DNA from: Melioribacteraceae bacterium
GTDB lineage: Bacteria > Bacteroidota > Ignavibacteria > Ignavibacteriales > Melioribacteraceae
DNA: 64,000 bases
NCBI GenBank assembly: GCA_021740785.1
Contig: JAIOZI010000001.1
Location: 220,497-284,496 of the forward strand
Direction of reading: 5' to 3'
In this document: one piece after another, positions 18,231 through 27,005 of the stretch
How positions within the stretch are numbered: the stretch's first letter is position 1
How the letters are laid out: every line of letters begins with the position of its first letter
The notes under the pieces: generated by a model
Told to the model about the DNA's origin: nothing
Seen by the model: only the letters and a program-made list of their open reading frames with translations
The model's database searches: none
Position numbers and translations under genes: made by a program

Positions 18231-19745
18231 TTATTTTCTTGAAAAATTTGCTAAACGCTGACAAATCGAATCATGAATATAGTTTGCTAAACTTGAAGGT
18301 ACAAGAAAATTATTCAGCAAAATGGCAAATACCAACGGTTCATTATCAGCGGTACGTAAATATCCGGCTAGTGCTCTAACGTTATTTGAATATCCCGGTT
18401 TTGCTCTTACATTATTTGTAGCCGCAGATTTTTTCATTCGAAGCGCGAGACTGCCGTCAACTCCGGCAATCGGCAGTGAATTATAAAACTCTTCAAATTG
18501 ATCGCTTTTATAAATGTAAGTAAGCGCATTAACAATTTGTTTTGGTGTGATTAAATTCAGTTTTGAAAGTCCCGAACCATCTGCAATAACAAGATTTTCC
18601 GCGTTAATACCCATAAGGTAAAACAAATCCTTACAAGCATTAACTCCATTTTCAACACTGCCGTAGTTATATAATTCCAATCCCAGGGTTTTAATTAATT
18701 GTTCAGCGTAAAAGTTATTGCTGTTTTTATTAATATCTTTAATTATCTCGATCAACATCACGGATTTATGATTGAAAATAGGTATTGTGTTTTCATAATT
18801 TATCTCTCCGGTTACATTATCCAAATCATAAGAAGTTCCAACTACTTCGATTCCGTTTTCAATTAATACTTCTTTTAAGATCGAGACTGTATACTCAGTA
18901 GGATCTTTCACCGTAACATAGGTCTGAAACATTTCATCCGTATTTGAGATATTACCCTGCAGACTAATTATGTTTGTTCCCCGTTTTCTGAAAGCTTCTA
19001 TTTCTGATTTATTATCCGTTGATGTAAGTACTTTATTAACAATATTGAAACCTCCGACTGCCGGTTCTGCCGTAACTTTTGCAGGCATATTCGGTTCAGT
19101 TGGTTTAACAGTGATACTGATTAAATTATCATTAAACGATAAAGCGCTAGCTGGAGCCATATACCAATAACTTTCCAAATCCCATGACCAGCCTCTTGCC
19201 AATCCTAAATCGTCGAATGCATTATCATCACCGATAATATCACCGTCAATTTTACGAATGCCGTGCATTTTTAGTGAATCCGCCCATCTTTCAAAAACCG
19301 ATGTTAAACTTCCGCCATAAAACCTGTTCGAAATCGTAGGATCCCCGCTTCCCCTTACGATGAGATTCCCTTTTAGAATTCCGTTTTTAATTTTCCCTTC
19401 TGTGAGTAATGTGGTTTTATATTGGAAATCGGGACCAAGTAAAAGCAGTGCTGCCGATGTTGTAAATATTTTTATTGTTGAGGCAGGAATAAAAAGTTTA
19501 TCCGAATTTACTTTATATAACACTTCCCCGGTTTTCAGTGACTTTATGTAAACACCCCAAAATGCATTTGCAAAATTCGGATCATTGATTGTGTCATCCA
19601 ACTGATTGCGTAGTTCAATTAAATTTGAGACCGGTAAATCTTGCTCATTTTTTAGTTGAGATGTATCTTTAATTTGTGCTGAGGAAGTTGAAATAAAAAA
19701 AAAGATTAGTGCAATATGAATTATGAAACTACGCATACGTTTCAT
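18231..19745 (-). CDS. dacB: D-alanyl-D-alanine carboxypeptidase/endopeptidase PBP4 type (S13), variant KTG box
   Basis: Periplasmic low-molecular-mass penicillin-binding protein of the S13 family that trims peptidoglycan cross-links. It has a signal peptide (1-23), the SxxK box S89-T-I-K92 in FIPASTIKIF, and the SxN box S342-N-N344 in KNSNNFYAEQL. The third box, normally KTG, reads K449-P450-G451 in VRAKPGYSNN. The codons (AAA CCG GGA) confirm this. The Thr of KTG normally helps hold the substrate carboxylate, so activity may be changed or lost. The start overlaps the rluB-like gene stop region by 17 bp. Confidence 0.92.
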   Translation of the reverse strand: MKRMRSFIIHIALIFFFISTSSAQIKDTSQLKNEQDLPVSNLIELRNQLDDTINDPNFANAFWGVYIKSLKTGEVLYKVNSDKLFIPASTIKIFTTSAALLLLGPDFQYKTTLLTEGKIKNGILKGNLIVRGSGDPTISNRFYGGSLTSVFERWADSLKMHGIRKIDGDIIGDDNAFDDLGLARGWSWDLESYWYMAPASALSFNDNLISITVKPTEPNMPAKVTAEPAVGGFNIVNKVLTSTDNKSEIEAFRKRGTNIISLQGNISNTDEMFQTYVTVKDPTEYTVSILKEVLIENGIEVVGTSYDLDNVTGEINYENTIPIFNHKSVMLIEIIKDINKNSNNFYAEQLIKTLGLELYNYGSVENGVNACKDLFYLMGINAENLVIADGSGLSKLNLITPKQIVNALTYIYKSDQFEEFYNSLPIAGVDGSLALRMKKSAATNNVRAKPGYSNNVRALAGYLRTADNEPLVFAILLNNFLVPSSLANYIHDSICQRLANFSRK

Positions 19746-20445
19746 AAAACTTTTTCAATTCATCTTTAGTGATTTTTCTGTATTCACCATATTTAAGATT
19801 ATCAACAGTAAATCCATCGAATTTTTCTCTTTCCAATTCAAGCACATTGTATCCCAGAGCTTGAAACATGTTCTTAACAAAATGATTTCTTCCCTCCATA
19901 GCTGTTACCCGGAGCCAGACATGATTAGATTCTTTAATGAATTCAATACTCTCAAATTTACTTTTCTTTCTATCAAGAGTTAATCCGCTCATCATTTTGG
20001 ACCGGTGTTCTTCTGAAATCGGTCTGTCAATTTTCACTTTATAAATTCTAGGAACTTTATTGCTTGGATGAGTAATTAAATTTGAGAATTCACCGTCATT
20101 AGTAAGCAGCAAGACTCCGGTTGTATTAAAATCCAATCTCCCGACAGGAAATATTTTTTTATTAGTTTTTATTAACTCAATTACCGTTAGTCTCTTTTTG
20201 TCATCCTTTGTTGTAGTTACAAAACCTTTTGGTTTATTCAACAAAAAATAAACTTTATTCTCGATTCGTAAAGATTGACCATCTACAATAATATTATCGA
20301 CAGAAGGATTGATTTTCATACCCATTTCTCTGACGGTTTTACCATTTACAACTACTCTGCCTTGTTCAATCAATTCATCCGCTTTTCTTCTTGAAGCAAT
20401 ACCGCACTCCGATATATATTTATTCAGCCGAATCTGATTCATCAC
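19729..20445 (-). CDS. rluB: 23S rRNA pseudouridine synthase, RsuA/RluB family
   Basis: Pseudouridine synthase with an N-terminal S4 RNA-binding domain (4-55, LNKYISECGIASRRKADELI) and a catalytic domain with nucleophile Asp105 in VGRLDFNTTGVLLLTND. Length 238 fits RluB/RluE/RsuA-type enzymes; scpB next door is the classic neighbour of rluB, which favours RluB (helix 89 region of 23S rRNA), but the exact uridine is not proven. Overlaps scpB by 26 bp. Confidence 0.9.
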   Translation of the reverse strand: MMNQIRLNKYISECGIASRRKADELIEQGRVVVNGKTVREMGMKINPSVDNIIVDGQSLRIENKVYFLLNKPKGFVTTTKDDKKRLTVIELIKTNKKIFPVGRLDFNTTGVLLLTNDGEFSNLITHPSNKVPRIYKVKIDRPISEEHRSKMMSGLTLDRKKSKFESIEFIKESNHVWLRVTAMEGRNHFVKNMFQALGYNVLELEREKFDGFTVDNLKYGEYRKITKDELKKFYETYA

Positions 20446-21079
20446 TCTCCTCTGTCATATTCGTATCATTTTCTAATTCTTCTTCAATTTCATTCATCAT
20501 CAATTTTCTTTTCTGCTCTTGGAAATCAGCATCCTGCATAATTTCTTCTATTTCTCTCGGTTTCGGTAAATCATTTATTTTATTCAATCCGAAATATTTC
20601 AAAAATTCATCCGTGGTTCCGTAGAGCAGTGGTCTGCCGATAGTTTCCGCTCTTCCCTTAATTGTTACTAAATTTTTTTCAAGTAATGTATTCAGCATGT
20701 AATCCGAGTTGACACCCCGAATAGATTCAATTTCCGGTTTTGTAACAGGTTGTTTATATGCAATAATTGCTAATGTTTCAAGTGCGGCTTGGCTCAACCG
20801 GCGTTTGTTTTTTTCTGTTGATAAATACCCAACATACTTAGCATACTCAGGTTTTGTAGCGAATGCATATCCGTTTGCAATTTTTACAATGCGATAAGAA
20901 ACTTCATTATTAACATAAAAGTTATTCAGTTCTTCAACTGCCGATTCAATATCCTGCGGTTTCATTTCGGTATCATCACCGTCGATTTCCTGAATAACAT
21001 GAATTATTTCATTAATGGAAATCGGGTCATCCGAAGCAAATATTAATGACTCAATTATCGAGTTGTATGTCTTGTCCAT
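20420..21079 (-). CDS. scpB: segregation and condensation protein B
   Basis: ScpB kleisin-associated winged-helix protein that works with ScpA and SMC in chromosome condensation. The 219 residues contain tandem winged helices, with ALETLAIIAYKQPVTKPEIE and the RGVNSDYMLNTLLEK block typical of the family, then an acidic tail (EEELENDTN). It overlaps scpA upstream by 29 bp and rluB downstream by 26 bp, consistent with translational coupling. No smc gene lies in the window. Confidence 0.96.
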   Translation of the reverse strand: MDKTYNSIIESLIFASDDPISINEIIHVIQEIDGDDTEMKPQDIESAVEELNNFYVNNEVSYRIVKIANGYAFATKPEYAKYVGYLSTEKNKRRLSQAALETLAIIAYKQPVTKPEIESIRGVNSDYMLNTLLEKNLVTIKGRAETIGRPLLYGTTDEFLKYFGLNKINDLPKPREIEEIMQDADFQEQKRKLMMNEIEEELENDTNMTEESDESDSAE

Positions 21080-21791
21080 TTTCTATTCCGTATACAATAA
21101 AGTCGTTAAAGTCCGGGGATTCTTTCAATCCTATTTTCCCCATTTTAACTAATTCCAGCATTGCAATAAATGTAACAATAATTCTAATTTTTTCTTTCAT
21201 TCCGCCTATCAAGGGGATAAAACTCATCTCTTTTCCGTTTTCAACTTTCCCGAGTATATAATTAATTTGTTCATCTATGGAAACGTTTAATCGTCTAATT
21301 TGGTGAGTTGCTTCTTTCGGTCTTTGTTCAATCGCTCTTTTAAATGCTTTAATCAAATCATAAAGAGTGATATTTTTAAGCAAGGTATTCAATTCTTCAG
21401 GTGATTCTCTTTCATCGAAATTGTAATTGCCGCGAAATGTCTGCTTCCGTTGGTCGGATTCAAAAATTGATAACTCTTCAGACATTTCTTTATATTGTTT
21501 ATATTCGATCAATGCTTTAACCAGGTCCGCGCGCGGATCAATCTCTTCACCCTTTTCATCAACTTCACGCGGCAGCAGCATTCTCACTTTAATCTGCATT
21601 AGAGTAGCCGCCATAAGAATAAAATCACCGGCAACTTCAAGATCCAATTTTTCCATCAAACGAAGATAATCCATAAAATCTTTTGTGATTTTGGAAATGG
21701 GAATATCGTAGATATCCAGTTCATCTCTTTTAATGAAAAATAGCAGGAGATCCAGCGCTCCTTCAAAGTGTGGTAGTTTTATTCTGTACAT
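21051..21791 (-). CDS. scpA: segregation and condensation protein A
   Basis: ScpA kleisin that bridges SMC heads. It starts MYRIKLPHFEGALDLLLFFIKRDELDIYDI, the standard N-terminal block, and has LEVAGDFILMAATLMQIKVRMLLP in the helical part, then the C-terminal winged helix (IIVTFIAMLELVKMGKIGL). Length 246 is typical. One base after trpS stops, scpA begins, so the trpS-scpA-scpB-rluB order is one tight unit. Confidence 0.96.
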   Translation of the reverse strand: MYRIKLPHFEGALDLLLFFIKRDELDIYDIPISKITKDFMDYLRLMEKLDLEVAGDFILMAATLMQIKVRMLLPREVDEKGEEIDPRADLVKALIEYKQYKEMSEELSIFESDQRKQTFRGNYNFDERESPEELNTLLKNITLYDLIKAFKRAIEQRPKEATHQIRRLNVSIDEQINYILGKVENGKEMSFIPLIGGMKEKIRIIVTFIAMLELVKMGKIGLKESPDFNDFIVYGIENGQDIQLDN

Positions 21792-21792
21792 A

Positions 21793-22773
21793 CTATCCCA
21801 AGTTCATTTTTTGATGAACTTCATTCATCGTATCTTCTGCAACAGCTTTAGCTCTTTGCTCGCCGTCGGTAAGAATATCTTTTACTTCATCTAAATTATT
21901 TTCATAATAATTTCTCTTTTCACGCATCGGTTCGAGAAACAAATTAAGTTTGGAGACACAATTCATTTTACAATCAACGCAGCCGAGAGCGCCTGAACGG
22001 CATCCCGTCTCAATTTCCGGCACTTCTGCCTCATTAAATCTTTTATGATATGTAAATATCAAACAAACCTCCGGTCTGCCTGGATCATTACGTCTTATCT
22101 TTTGTGGATCTGTTACAGCTTTTTTTATTTTTTTGGTTATCACTTCTTCAGAATCCGAAAGCAATACGGTGTTGTTTAACGATTTACTCATTTTAGCATT
22201 TCCGTCTAACCCTGGAAGCCGTGCAAACTTAGTCAATAGCGGTTCCGGTTCAGGGAAAACCGCTCCGTATTGATTGTTGAATTTACGAGCAATTTCACGT
22301 GTGATTTCAACATGAGGTACCTGATCTTCACCGACAGGAACCGCTTCGCCTTTATATAGCAATATGTCCGCGGACTGCAATACAGGATACCCTAAATGAC
22401 CATAAATAACATTTTCGATATTAAGATCACGTACTTGTTCTTTAAGGGTTGGATTTCTTTCCAGCCGGGCTGAAGTGATGAGCATTGAATAAATCAAAAA
22501 CAATTCCGCATGTTCTTTGATTTGTGATTGCCTGAACATCGGCGATATTTTCGGATCTAATCCGCTCGCCAGCCAATCAATCAACATTTCGATTGTATTG
22601 TCATAAATTTCACTCGTATTCAAATTAGTTGTTAATACGTGATAATCTGCAATTAAGTGAAAACTTTCATATTCATGCTGTAGATTAACCCAGTTTTCAA
22701 GTGCTCCAACATAATGACCAATATGGAGTTTGCCGGTAGGACGCATTCCGCTTAGAATTCTTTTTTTTGCCAT
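21793..22773 (-). CDS. trpS: tryptophanyl-tRNA synthetase with putative iron-sulfur site
   Basis: Class I synthetase that charges tRNA-Trp. HIGH motif at 17-20 and KMSKS at 194-198, 326 residues in total. The C-terminal part carries Cys237, Cys258, Cys265 and Cys268, a C-x20-C-x6-C-x2-C pattern close to the [4Fe-4S] site described in Thermotoga TrpRS (C-x22-C-x6-C-x2-C). The cluster is therefore likely but not proven. The 312-bp region upstream, toward the HNH gene, contains the structured repeat described separately. Confidence 0.96.
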   Translation of the reverse strand: MAKKRILSGMRPTGKLHIGHYVGALENWVNLQHEYESFHLIADYHVLTTNLNTSEIYDNTIEMLIDWLASGLDPKISPMFRQSQIKEHAELFLIYSMLITSARLERNPTLKEQVRDLNIENVIYGHLGYPVLQSADILLYKGEAVPVGEDQVPHVEITREIARKFNNQYGAVFPEPEPLLTKFARLPGLDGNAKMSKSLNNTVLLSDSEEVITKKIKKAVTDPQKIRRNDPGRPEVCLIFTYHKRFNEAEVPEIETGCRSGALGCVDCKMNCVSKLNLFLEPMREKRNYYENNLDEVKDILTDGEQRAKAVAEDTMNEVHQKMNLG

Positions 22774-22866
22774 AAATCAACATCCGGATTTTTTTTAGTG
22801 AAAAATTGAACAAGTTAAAAGATAATGAATTTTTATGTTTTTTGGATGCTTTTTTGATAAGTAAGA

Positions 22867-23049
22867 TTAAACCCAGATTTTCCATTGGAAAATCTGCCCT
22901 CCGGGCGTACAATTTGTAAGTTGAGAAATGTCAAATACTTAGCCATATAGAAATTTTGGAATTCGTTATTTGAGTAAAATATTTTAATTACAAATTGTCG
23001 GGGTTAATCCCGCTCATAAAATGTTTTAATAAAACATTTTATGAGCGGC
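22867..23049 (+). repeat. structured dispersed repeat, copy A
   Basis: One of two related intergenic elements; the other is the inverted copy at 58742-58917. It contains a palindrome CAGATTTTCCATTGGAAAATCTG (22874-22896), a small hairpin GCCC-TCC-GGGC (22896-22906), a long-range pair ACAATTTGTAA/TTACAAATTGT (22909-22919 with 22988-22998), and a perfect 17-bp stem with AAT loop (23011-23047). The central block CAAATACTTAGCCATAT (22932-22948) is identical in the other copy. It fills the 22774-23085 gap between trpS and the HNH gene, in the 5-prime leader direction of trpS. It codes for nothing apparent. Confidence 0.85.
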
Positions 23050-23085
23050 AATGGCAAAAAATTTATTTCCAATGAATTTTTTGGG

Positions 23086-23589
23086 TTAAACCTGGTAGAG
23101 AAATTGGCGCCAATTTTCATCAATTCTTTGTACCGTGTTCAGGAGAAACATAATGTAATTCGGTTTATATGGTTTTATCCTCAACGGCATATCGGCTTCA
23201 GCGGGTGTTCTATCACCTTTTTTATTATTACATCTCAAACATGCGGCGGTTAGGTTTTCCCAAATGTCTTCTCCACCTCGAGATTTCGGAATAATATGAT
23301 CGACAGTTAAAGGCAAATCTCCCCTTCCGCAATAGGCACATTTAAATTTATCGCGCTTAATTATATTTTTTCTCGACAAAATTATTTTCTTTTGTGGAAT
23401 TCTTATGTATGAATTTAACCTGATAACACTCGGCCAGGGGAAAGTTCTTTTTACAGAATGAATCTTTTTTGAAGTATTATCATTTACAAGTTCTGCCTTC
23501 CCGAGAAAAATCAAAAGTATTGCCTTCTTTACATTGCATATGGAAAGTGGTTCATAACTTTGATTCAGTAAAAGTACTTTTGAATTCAG
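23086..23589 (-). CDS. HNH endonuclease, probable CTG start
   Basis: Small HNH nuclease with four zinc-coordinating cysteines (CAYCG and CLRCNNKKG) and the HNH core TVDHIIPKSRGGED and ENL. This is a stand-alone bacterial family with unknown target, commonly found in Bacteroidota and Cyanobacteria. The open frame extends upstream of the first TTG (23514) and encodes the conserved family N-terminus VLLLNQSYEPLSICNVKKAI, so a TTG start would cut the domain. No ATG, GTG or TTG occurs in that stretch; CTG at 23589 fits the usual N-terminal length (167 residues). A GGAGG lies at 23626-23630, too far for ideal spacing, so initiation is uncertain. Confidence 0.82.
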   Translation of the reverse strand: MNSKVLLLNQSYEPLSICNVKKAILLIFLGKAELVNDNTSKKIHSVKRTFPWPSVIRLNSYIRIPQKKIILSRKNIIKRDKFKCAYCGRGDLPLTVDHIIPKSRGGEDIWENLTAACLRCNNKKGDRTPAEADMPLRIKPYKPNYIMFLLNTVQRIDENWRQFLYQV

Positions 23590-23714
23590 CGCACCATTTG
23601 TACGATAACGATGTTCGAAGATTTTCCTCCAACAATAAAACCTTTTGTGAATAATTAGTAAAGATAGGTTTTTTCAGTAAAAAAATAAATCCAAATCTTT
23701 AAACTAACGGAAGA

Positions 23715-24815
23715 TTATTGCGGCTTAGAAATAACTCCACCAACTAAAACATATCCGTTATCGTCATATAAAACAACCGACTGACCCGGTGTTATTGCGT
23801 TTTTTGGTTCAAGAAATTTTATTTTGAATGAACTTCCGGTACATTCAATTACAGTTGCGGTAGACCCTTTATCTGAATATCGAATTTTTGCATTCACTAT
23901 TTCACCGGAATTTAATTCACCGGTACTCACAAAATTTACATCTTCTGCTTCAAGATCATATTCCAATATATCTTCCTTATCCCCAATTTCGATTACATTG
24001 TTTTCATAATCAATCTTTTTAACATAGACAGGTTTTCCCAAAGCTACGTTTAAACCTCTTCTTTGCCCGATTGTATAAAATGGAATCCCACGATGCTCTC
24101 CAATTTTTTTACCTTTGTAAATCAAATCTCCTTTTTCAATGTTCTTCATTAAATTAGGAACTCTCTCATTCAGAAATCTTTCATAATTATTATCCGCAAC
24201 AAAACAAATTTCCTGACTGTCGGGTTTACCTGCTGTTTTTAATCCGAATTTTTCTGCAATTGATCTCACTTCCCTTTTATCATATTTTCCTAATGGGAAA
24301 AGTGTACGGCTTAAACTCACCTGGGTTAAACCCCATAATGCATACGATTGATCTTTTGGATTATTAGCAGAATTCCGGAGCATATAACGGTCAATATCAG
24401 AATTGTATTCAACATTTGCGTAATGACCTGTTGCAACGTATTTCGCATCAAGTGCATCAGCTTTTTTTAGAAGTTCTTCCCATTTAATTTTACGATTACA
24501 TAAAACACACGGATTTGGGGTTCTGCCGTGCAAATATTCATCAACAAAATTATCAATTACTTCACTTTCAAATGCGGATGTAAAATCGACAGTATAGTGA
24601 GGAACACCAAAAGAATTCGCAACATTTTTTGCATCATAAATTGCATCGAGTGAGCAGCAGCCGGATTCATGCTTCGGCGCACCACCTACTTCCATAAATC
24701 CCCAGGTTTTCATTGTAATACCGATAACCTCAAAACCTTGATCATGCAGTAAGGCAGCGGCAACCGATGAATCAACTCCCCCGCTCATTGCAACAATCAC
24801 TCTCTTTTCATTCAT
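23715..24815 (-). CDS. mnmA: tRNA-specific 2-thiouridylase
   Basis: MnmA thiolates U34 of tRNA-Lys, Glu and Gln. The ATP-PPase P-loop MSGGVDSS is at 10-17, the first catalytic Cys103 in NPCVLC and the second Cys204 in SQEICFV. Residues 47-63 contain an extra GAPKHESGCCSL, as in some related sequences. At 366 residues it is complete. It stands alone, with 110 bp to acpS. Confidence 0.97.
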   Translation of the reverse strand: MNEKRVIVAMSGGVDSSVAAALLHDQGFEVIGITMKTWGFMEVGGAPKHESGCCSLDAIYDAKNVANSFGVPHYTVDFTSAFESEVIDNFVDEYLHGRTPNPCVLCNRKIKWEELLKKADALDAKYVATGHYANVEYNSDIDRYMLRNSANNPKDQSYALWGLTQVSLSRTLFPLGKYDKREVRSIAEKFGLKTAGKPDSQEICFVADNNYERFLNERVPNLMKNIEKGDLIYKGKKIGEHRGIPFYTIGQRRGLNVALGKPVYVKKIDYENNVIEIGDKEDILEYDLEAEDVNFVSTGELNSGEIVNAKIRYSDKGSTATVIECTGSSFKIKFLEPKNAITPGQSVVLYDDNGYVLVGGVISKPQ

Positions 24816-24925
24816 AATTTTACTTTCTATTTAGATAATCACTCTTTTTATAGTAATATGAACACCAAATATAACTAATTAGTTTATCGAATAAAAAGAA
24901 TTGAAATTAGAAGAAGATTTGCAAT

Positions 24926-25321
24926 TTATTTTTGAGAATTTCCGTTATTGTCGGCATAAAGAATTGCGAAGCATGCCACATAATTTTCAGAATGACTCAT
25001 TGTAATTTTAAGTGATTTGTCAGTCCCAAGAAATTTTTGAAGTGCTCCGTACAAAGTTACTTTCGGCAATCCGTTCAACTCATTGATTATTTCAATATCT
25101 TTCCAGCGAAATCCCTTGCTCCAGCCGGTGGCAAGAGCTTTAGCAATCGCTTCTTTAGCTGCAAATCGTGCGGCTAAATGTTGATATTTATTTTTTTTAG
25201 ATAGACAATACTCGATCTCACTTTCCGTAAATAGTTTATTTAGAAAGAGTTCCTCGAATTTATCTACACTTTTTTTTATACGCTCAATTTCGATTATATC
25301 GATTCCTACTCCAAAAACCAT
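24926..25321 (-). CDS. acpS: holo-[acyl-carrier-protein] synthase
   Basis: AcpS transfers 4-phosphopantetheine from CoA to acyl carrier protein. At 131 residues it has GIDIIEIERI at the start and AARFAAKEAIAKAL with the conserved magnesium/pantetheine-site Glu, and SHSENYVACFAI near the end. It starts 1 bp after the ggt stop, so is probably co-transcribed with it. Confidence 0.96.
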   Translation of the reverse strand: MVFGVGIDIIEIERIKKSVDKFEELFLNKLFTESEIEYCLSKKNKYQHLAARFAAKEAIAKALATGWSKGFRWKDIEIINELNGLPKVTLYGALQKFLGTDKSLKITMSHSENYVACFAILYADNNGNSQK

Positions 25322-25322
25322 A

Positions 25323-27005
25323 TTAATATCCTATCGCTTTTCCAAATCCACGCGGATCCGATGCTCCGACGTAAATATTTTTTTTATTATTATACATTAT
25401 CGCTTGAATTCTACCTAAAACTGTTTCACTGCCTATAAAATGACCTTTTTGAATTAATTCTGTTTTTACATCTTCCGGTAAACCAAATTCTTCAGAATAC
25501 AAACTATCCGGAAGCCATTGGTGATGAATTCTAGGTAAGTTAACGGCAGTTTGCAAATTCATTTTAAAATCAATTACATTTAGAACAACCTGGAGCACGG
25601 AAGTAATAATTTTCGAACCGCCGGGTGATCCTAAAATTAAGAATATTTCATCATTCTTTTTAATTATTACGGGTGTGATGGAACTCAGCATTCTTTTTCC
25701 CGGCGCAATTGAATTTGCTTCCGAACCAATTAATCCGAACTGATTTGGAGTACCGGGTTTTGCAGAAAAATCATCCATCTCATTATTCATTAAAAATCCG
25801 GCTCCGTCAACTACAATTTTATTGCCATAAGATGAATTTAGTGTTACAGTAGCACTTACTGCATTACCCCATCTATCAACAACAGAATAATGAGTAGTCT
25901 CTTCACTTTCATCAATTAGAATTTGTGATGGACTAATTTCAGAAGAACGAACAGCATGCTCCCCTATTTTTTGTGAAATTTCATTGGCATATTCTTTGGA
26001 AATCAAATAATCAGTTGGAACGTTATAATAATCAGGATCACCAATATGTTTCGATCTGTCTGCATAAACATATTTAAGCGCTTCAATCAAATGATGAATA
26101 TAATCGCTGCTTCCCCATTCCTCTTTGGAGAAATTAAAATTTTCGAGAATATTAAGAGATTGAACAAGGCAAATACCACCCGAAGAAGGAGGCGGCATTG
26201 AAACGATTTCAAAACCCCGATAGTTTCCACGGACAGGTTCACGAAAAACTGATTCGTAATTTTCAAAATCTTCTTTCGTAAAATATCCGCCGTTCTTTTG
26301 GGATTGCAAAACCATTAATTCTGCGACTCTGCCAGAATAAAATCCTTCTCGCCCATTTTGTTGAATCAGTTTTAGAGTTTTTGCGAGATCAGTTTGAATA
26401 AATAAATCACCAATCTTAAACTCACCGGTTTCTTTTGTGAAAATTAATTTTGCAGCATCATTTTTAAAAAACTCATCACGATTTGAATTAAAAGATTCAG
26501 CTTGCCAAAATGGAAGATTAAAGCCTTTGGCAGCAAGATCAATTGCAGGTTGTATTAATTCATTGAAAGGAAGTTTACCATAGCGATTGTGGAGTTTTAC
26601 CAATCCATCAACAGTTCCGGGAACTCCACTTGCAGTCCAGCCGCTTAAACTAAGATCACTATTAAAACTGCCATCTTCATCAAGATACATTTCCTTAAAA
26701 GCATTTAGAGGAGCGCGTTCTCGAAAATCCAGCGAAACATCTGTACCGTCAGCAAGGTGAATAACCATAAATCCACCGCCGCCCAAATTACCTGCTGTTG
26801 GATAAGTTACAGCTAATGCAAACCCGACAGCAACCGCAGCATCAATTGCGTTACCGTCTTTTTTAAGGATTTCAATTCCAACTTGAGATGCAATAGGTTC
26901 GGGAGCAACAACCATTCCATTTTTTGCATATTCCTGTGCTCCGGTTTGAACAGGGAAATAAATGAAAATTATGATAAATAGTAGAAGCCTAGAAAATGCT
27001 CGCAT
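25323..27005 (-). CDS. ggt: gamma-glutamyltranspeptidase
   Basis: Periplasmic Ntn-hydrolase that cleaves gamma-glutamyl bonds, for example of glutathione. A signal peptide is at 1-23. The self-processing Thr370 starts the small subunit in EETTHYSVVD; GGGGFM (75-80) and later VDGAGFLMNNEMDDFS and GSPGGSKI are the usual binding-site segments. At 560 residues it is normal. It overlaps the MCE gene by 17 bp, an unusual neighbour. Confidence 0.95.
   Translation of the reverse strand: MRAFSRLLLFIIIFIYFPVQTGAQEYAKNGMVVAPEPIASQVGIEILKKDGNAIDAAVAVGFALAVTYPTAGNLGGGGFMVIHLADGTDVSLDFRERAPLNAFKEMYLDEDGSFNSDLSLSGWTASGVPGTVDGLVKLHNRYGKLPFNELIQPAIDLAAKGFNLPFWQAESFNSNRDEFFKNDAAKLIFTKETGEFKIGDLFIQTDLAKTLKLIQQNGREGFYSGRVAELMVLQSQKNGGYFTKEDFENYESVFREPVRGNYRGFEIVSMPPPSSGGICLVQSLNILENFNFSKEEWGSSDYIHHLIEALKYVYADRSKHIGDPDYYNVPTDYLISKEYANEISQKIGEHAVRSSEISPSQILIDESEETTHYSVVDRWGNAVSATVTLNSSYGNKIVVDGAGFLMNNEMDDFSAKPGTPNQFGLIGSEANSIAPGKRMLSSITPVIIKKNDEIFLILGSPGGSKIITSVLQVVLNVIDFKMNLQTAVNLPRIHHQWLPDSLYSEEFGLPEDVKTELIQKGHFIGSETVLGRIQAIMYNNKKNIYVGASDPRGFGKAIGY

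Noticed and set aside
22774..23085. T-box riboswitch in front of trpS
   Set aside because: No T-box specifier loop or the conserved AGGGUGG-type antiterminator bulge is visible; the structure there belongs to the dispersed repeat.
23086..23589. HNH gene as part of a group I/II intron or mobile element
   Set aside because: The protein is the stand-alone HNH type, with no intron core or flanking exon halves visible. Copy A of the repeat lies downstream of it but has no inverted ends enclosing the gene.
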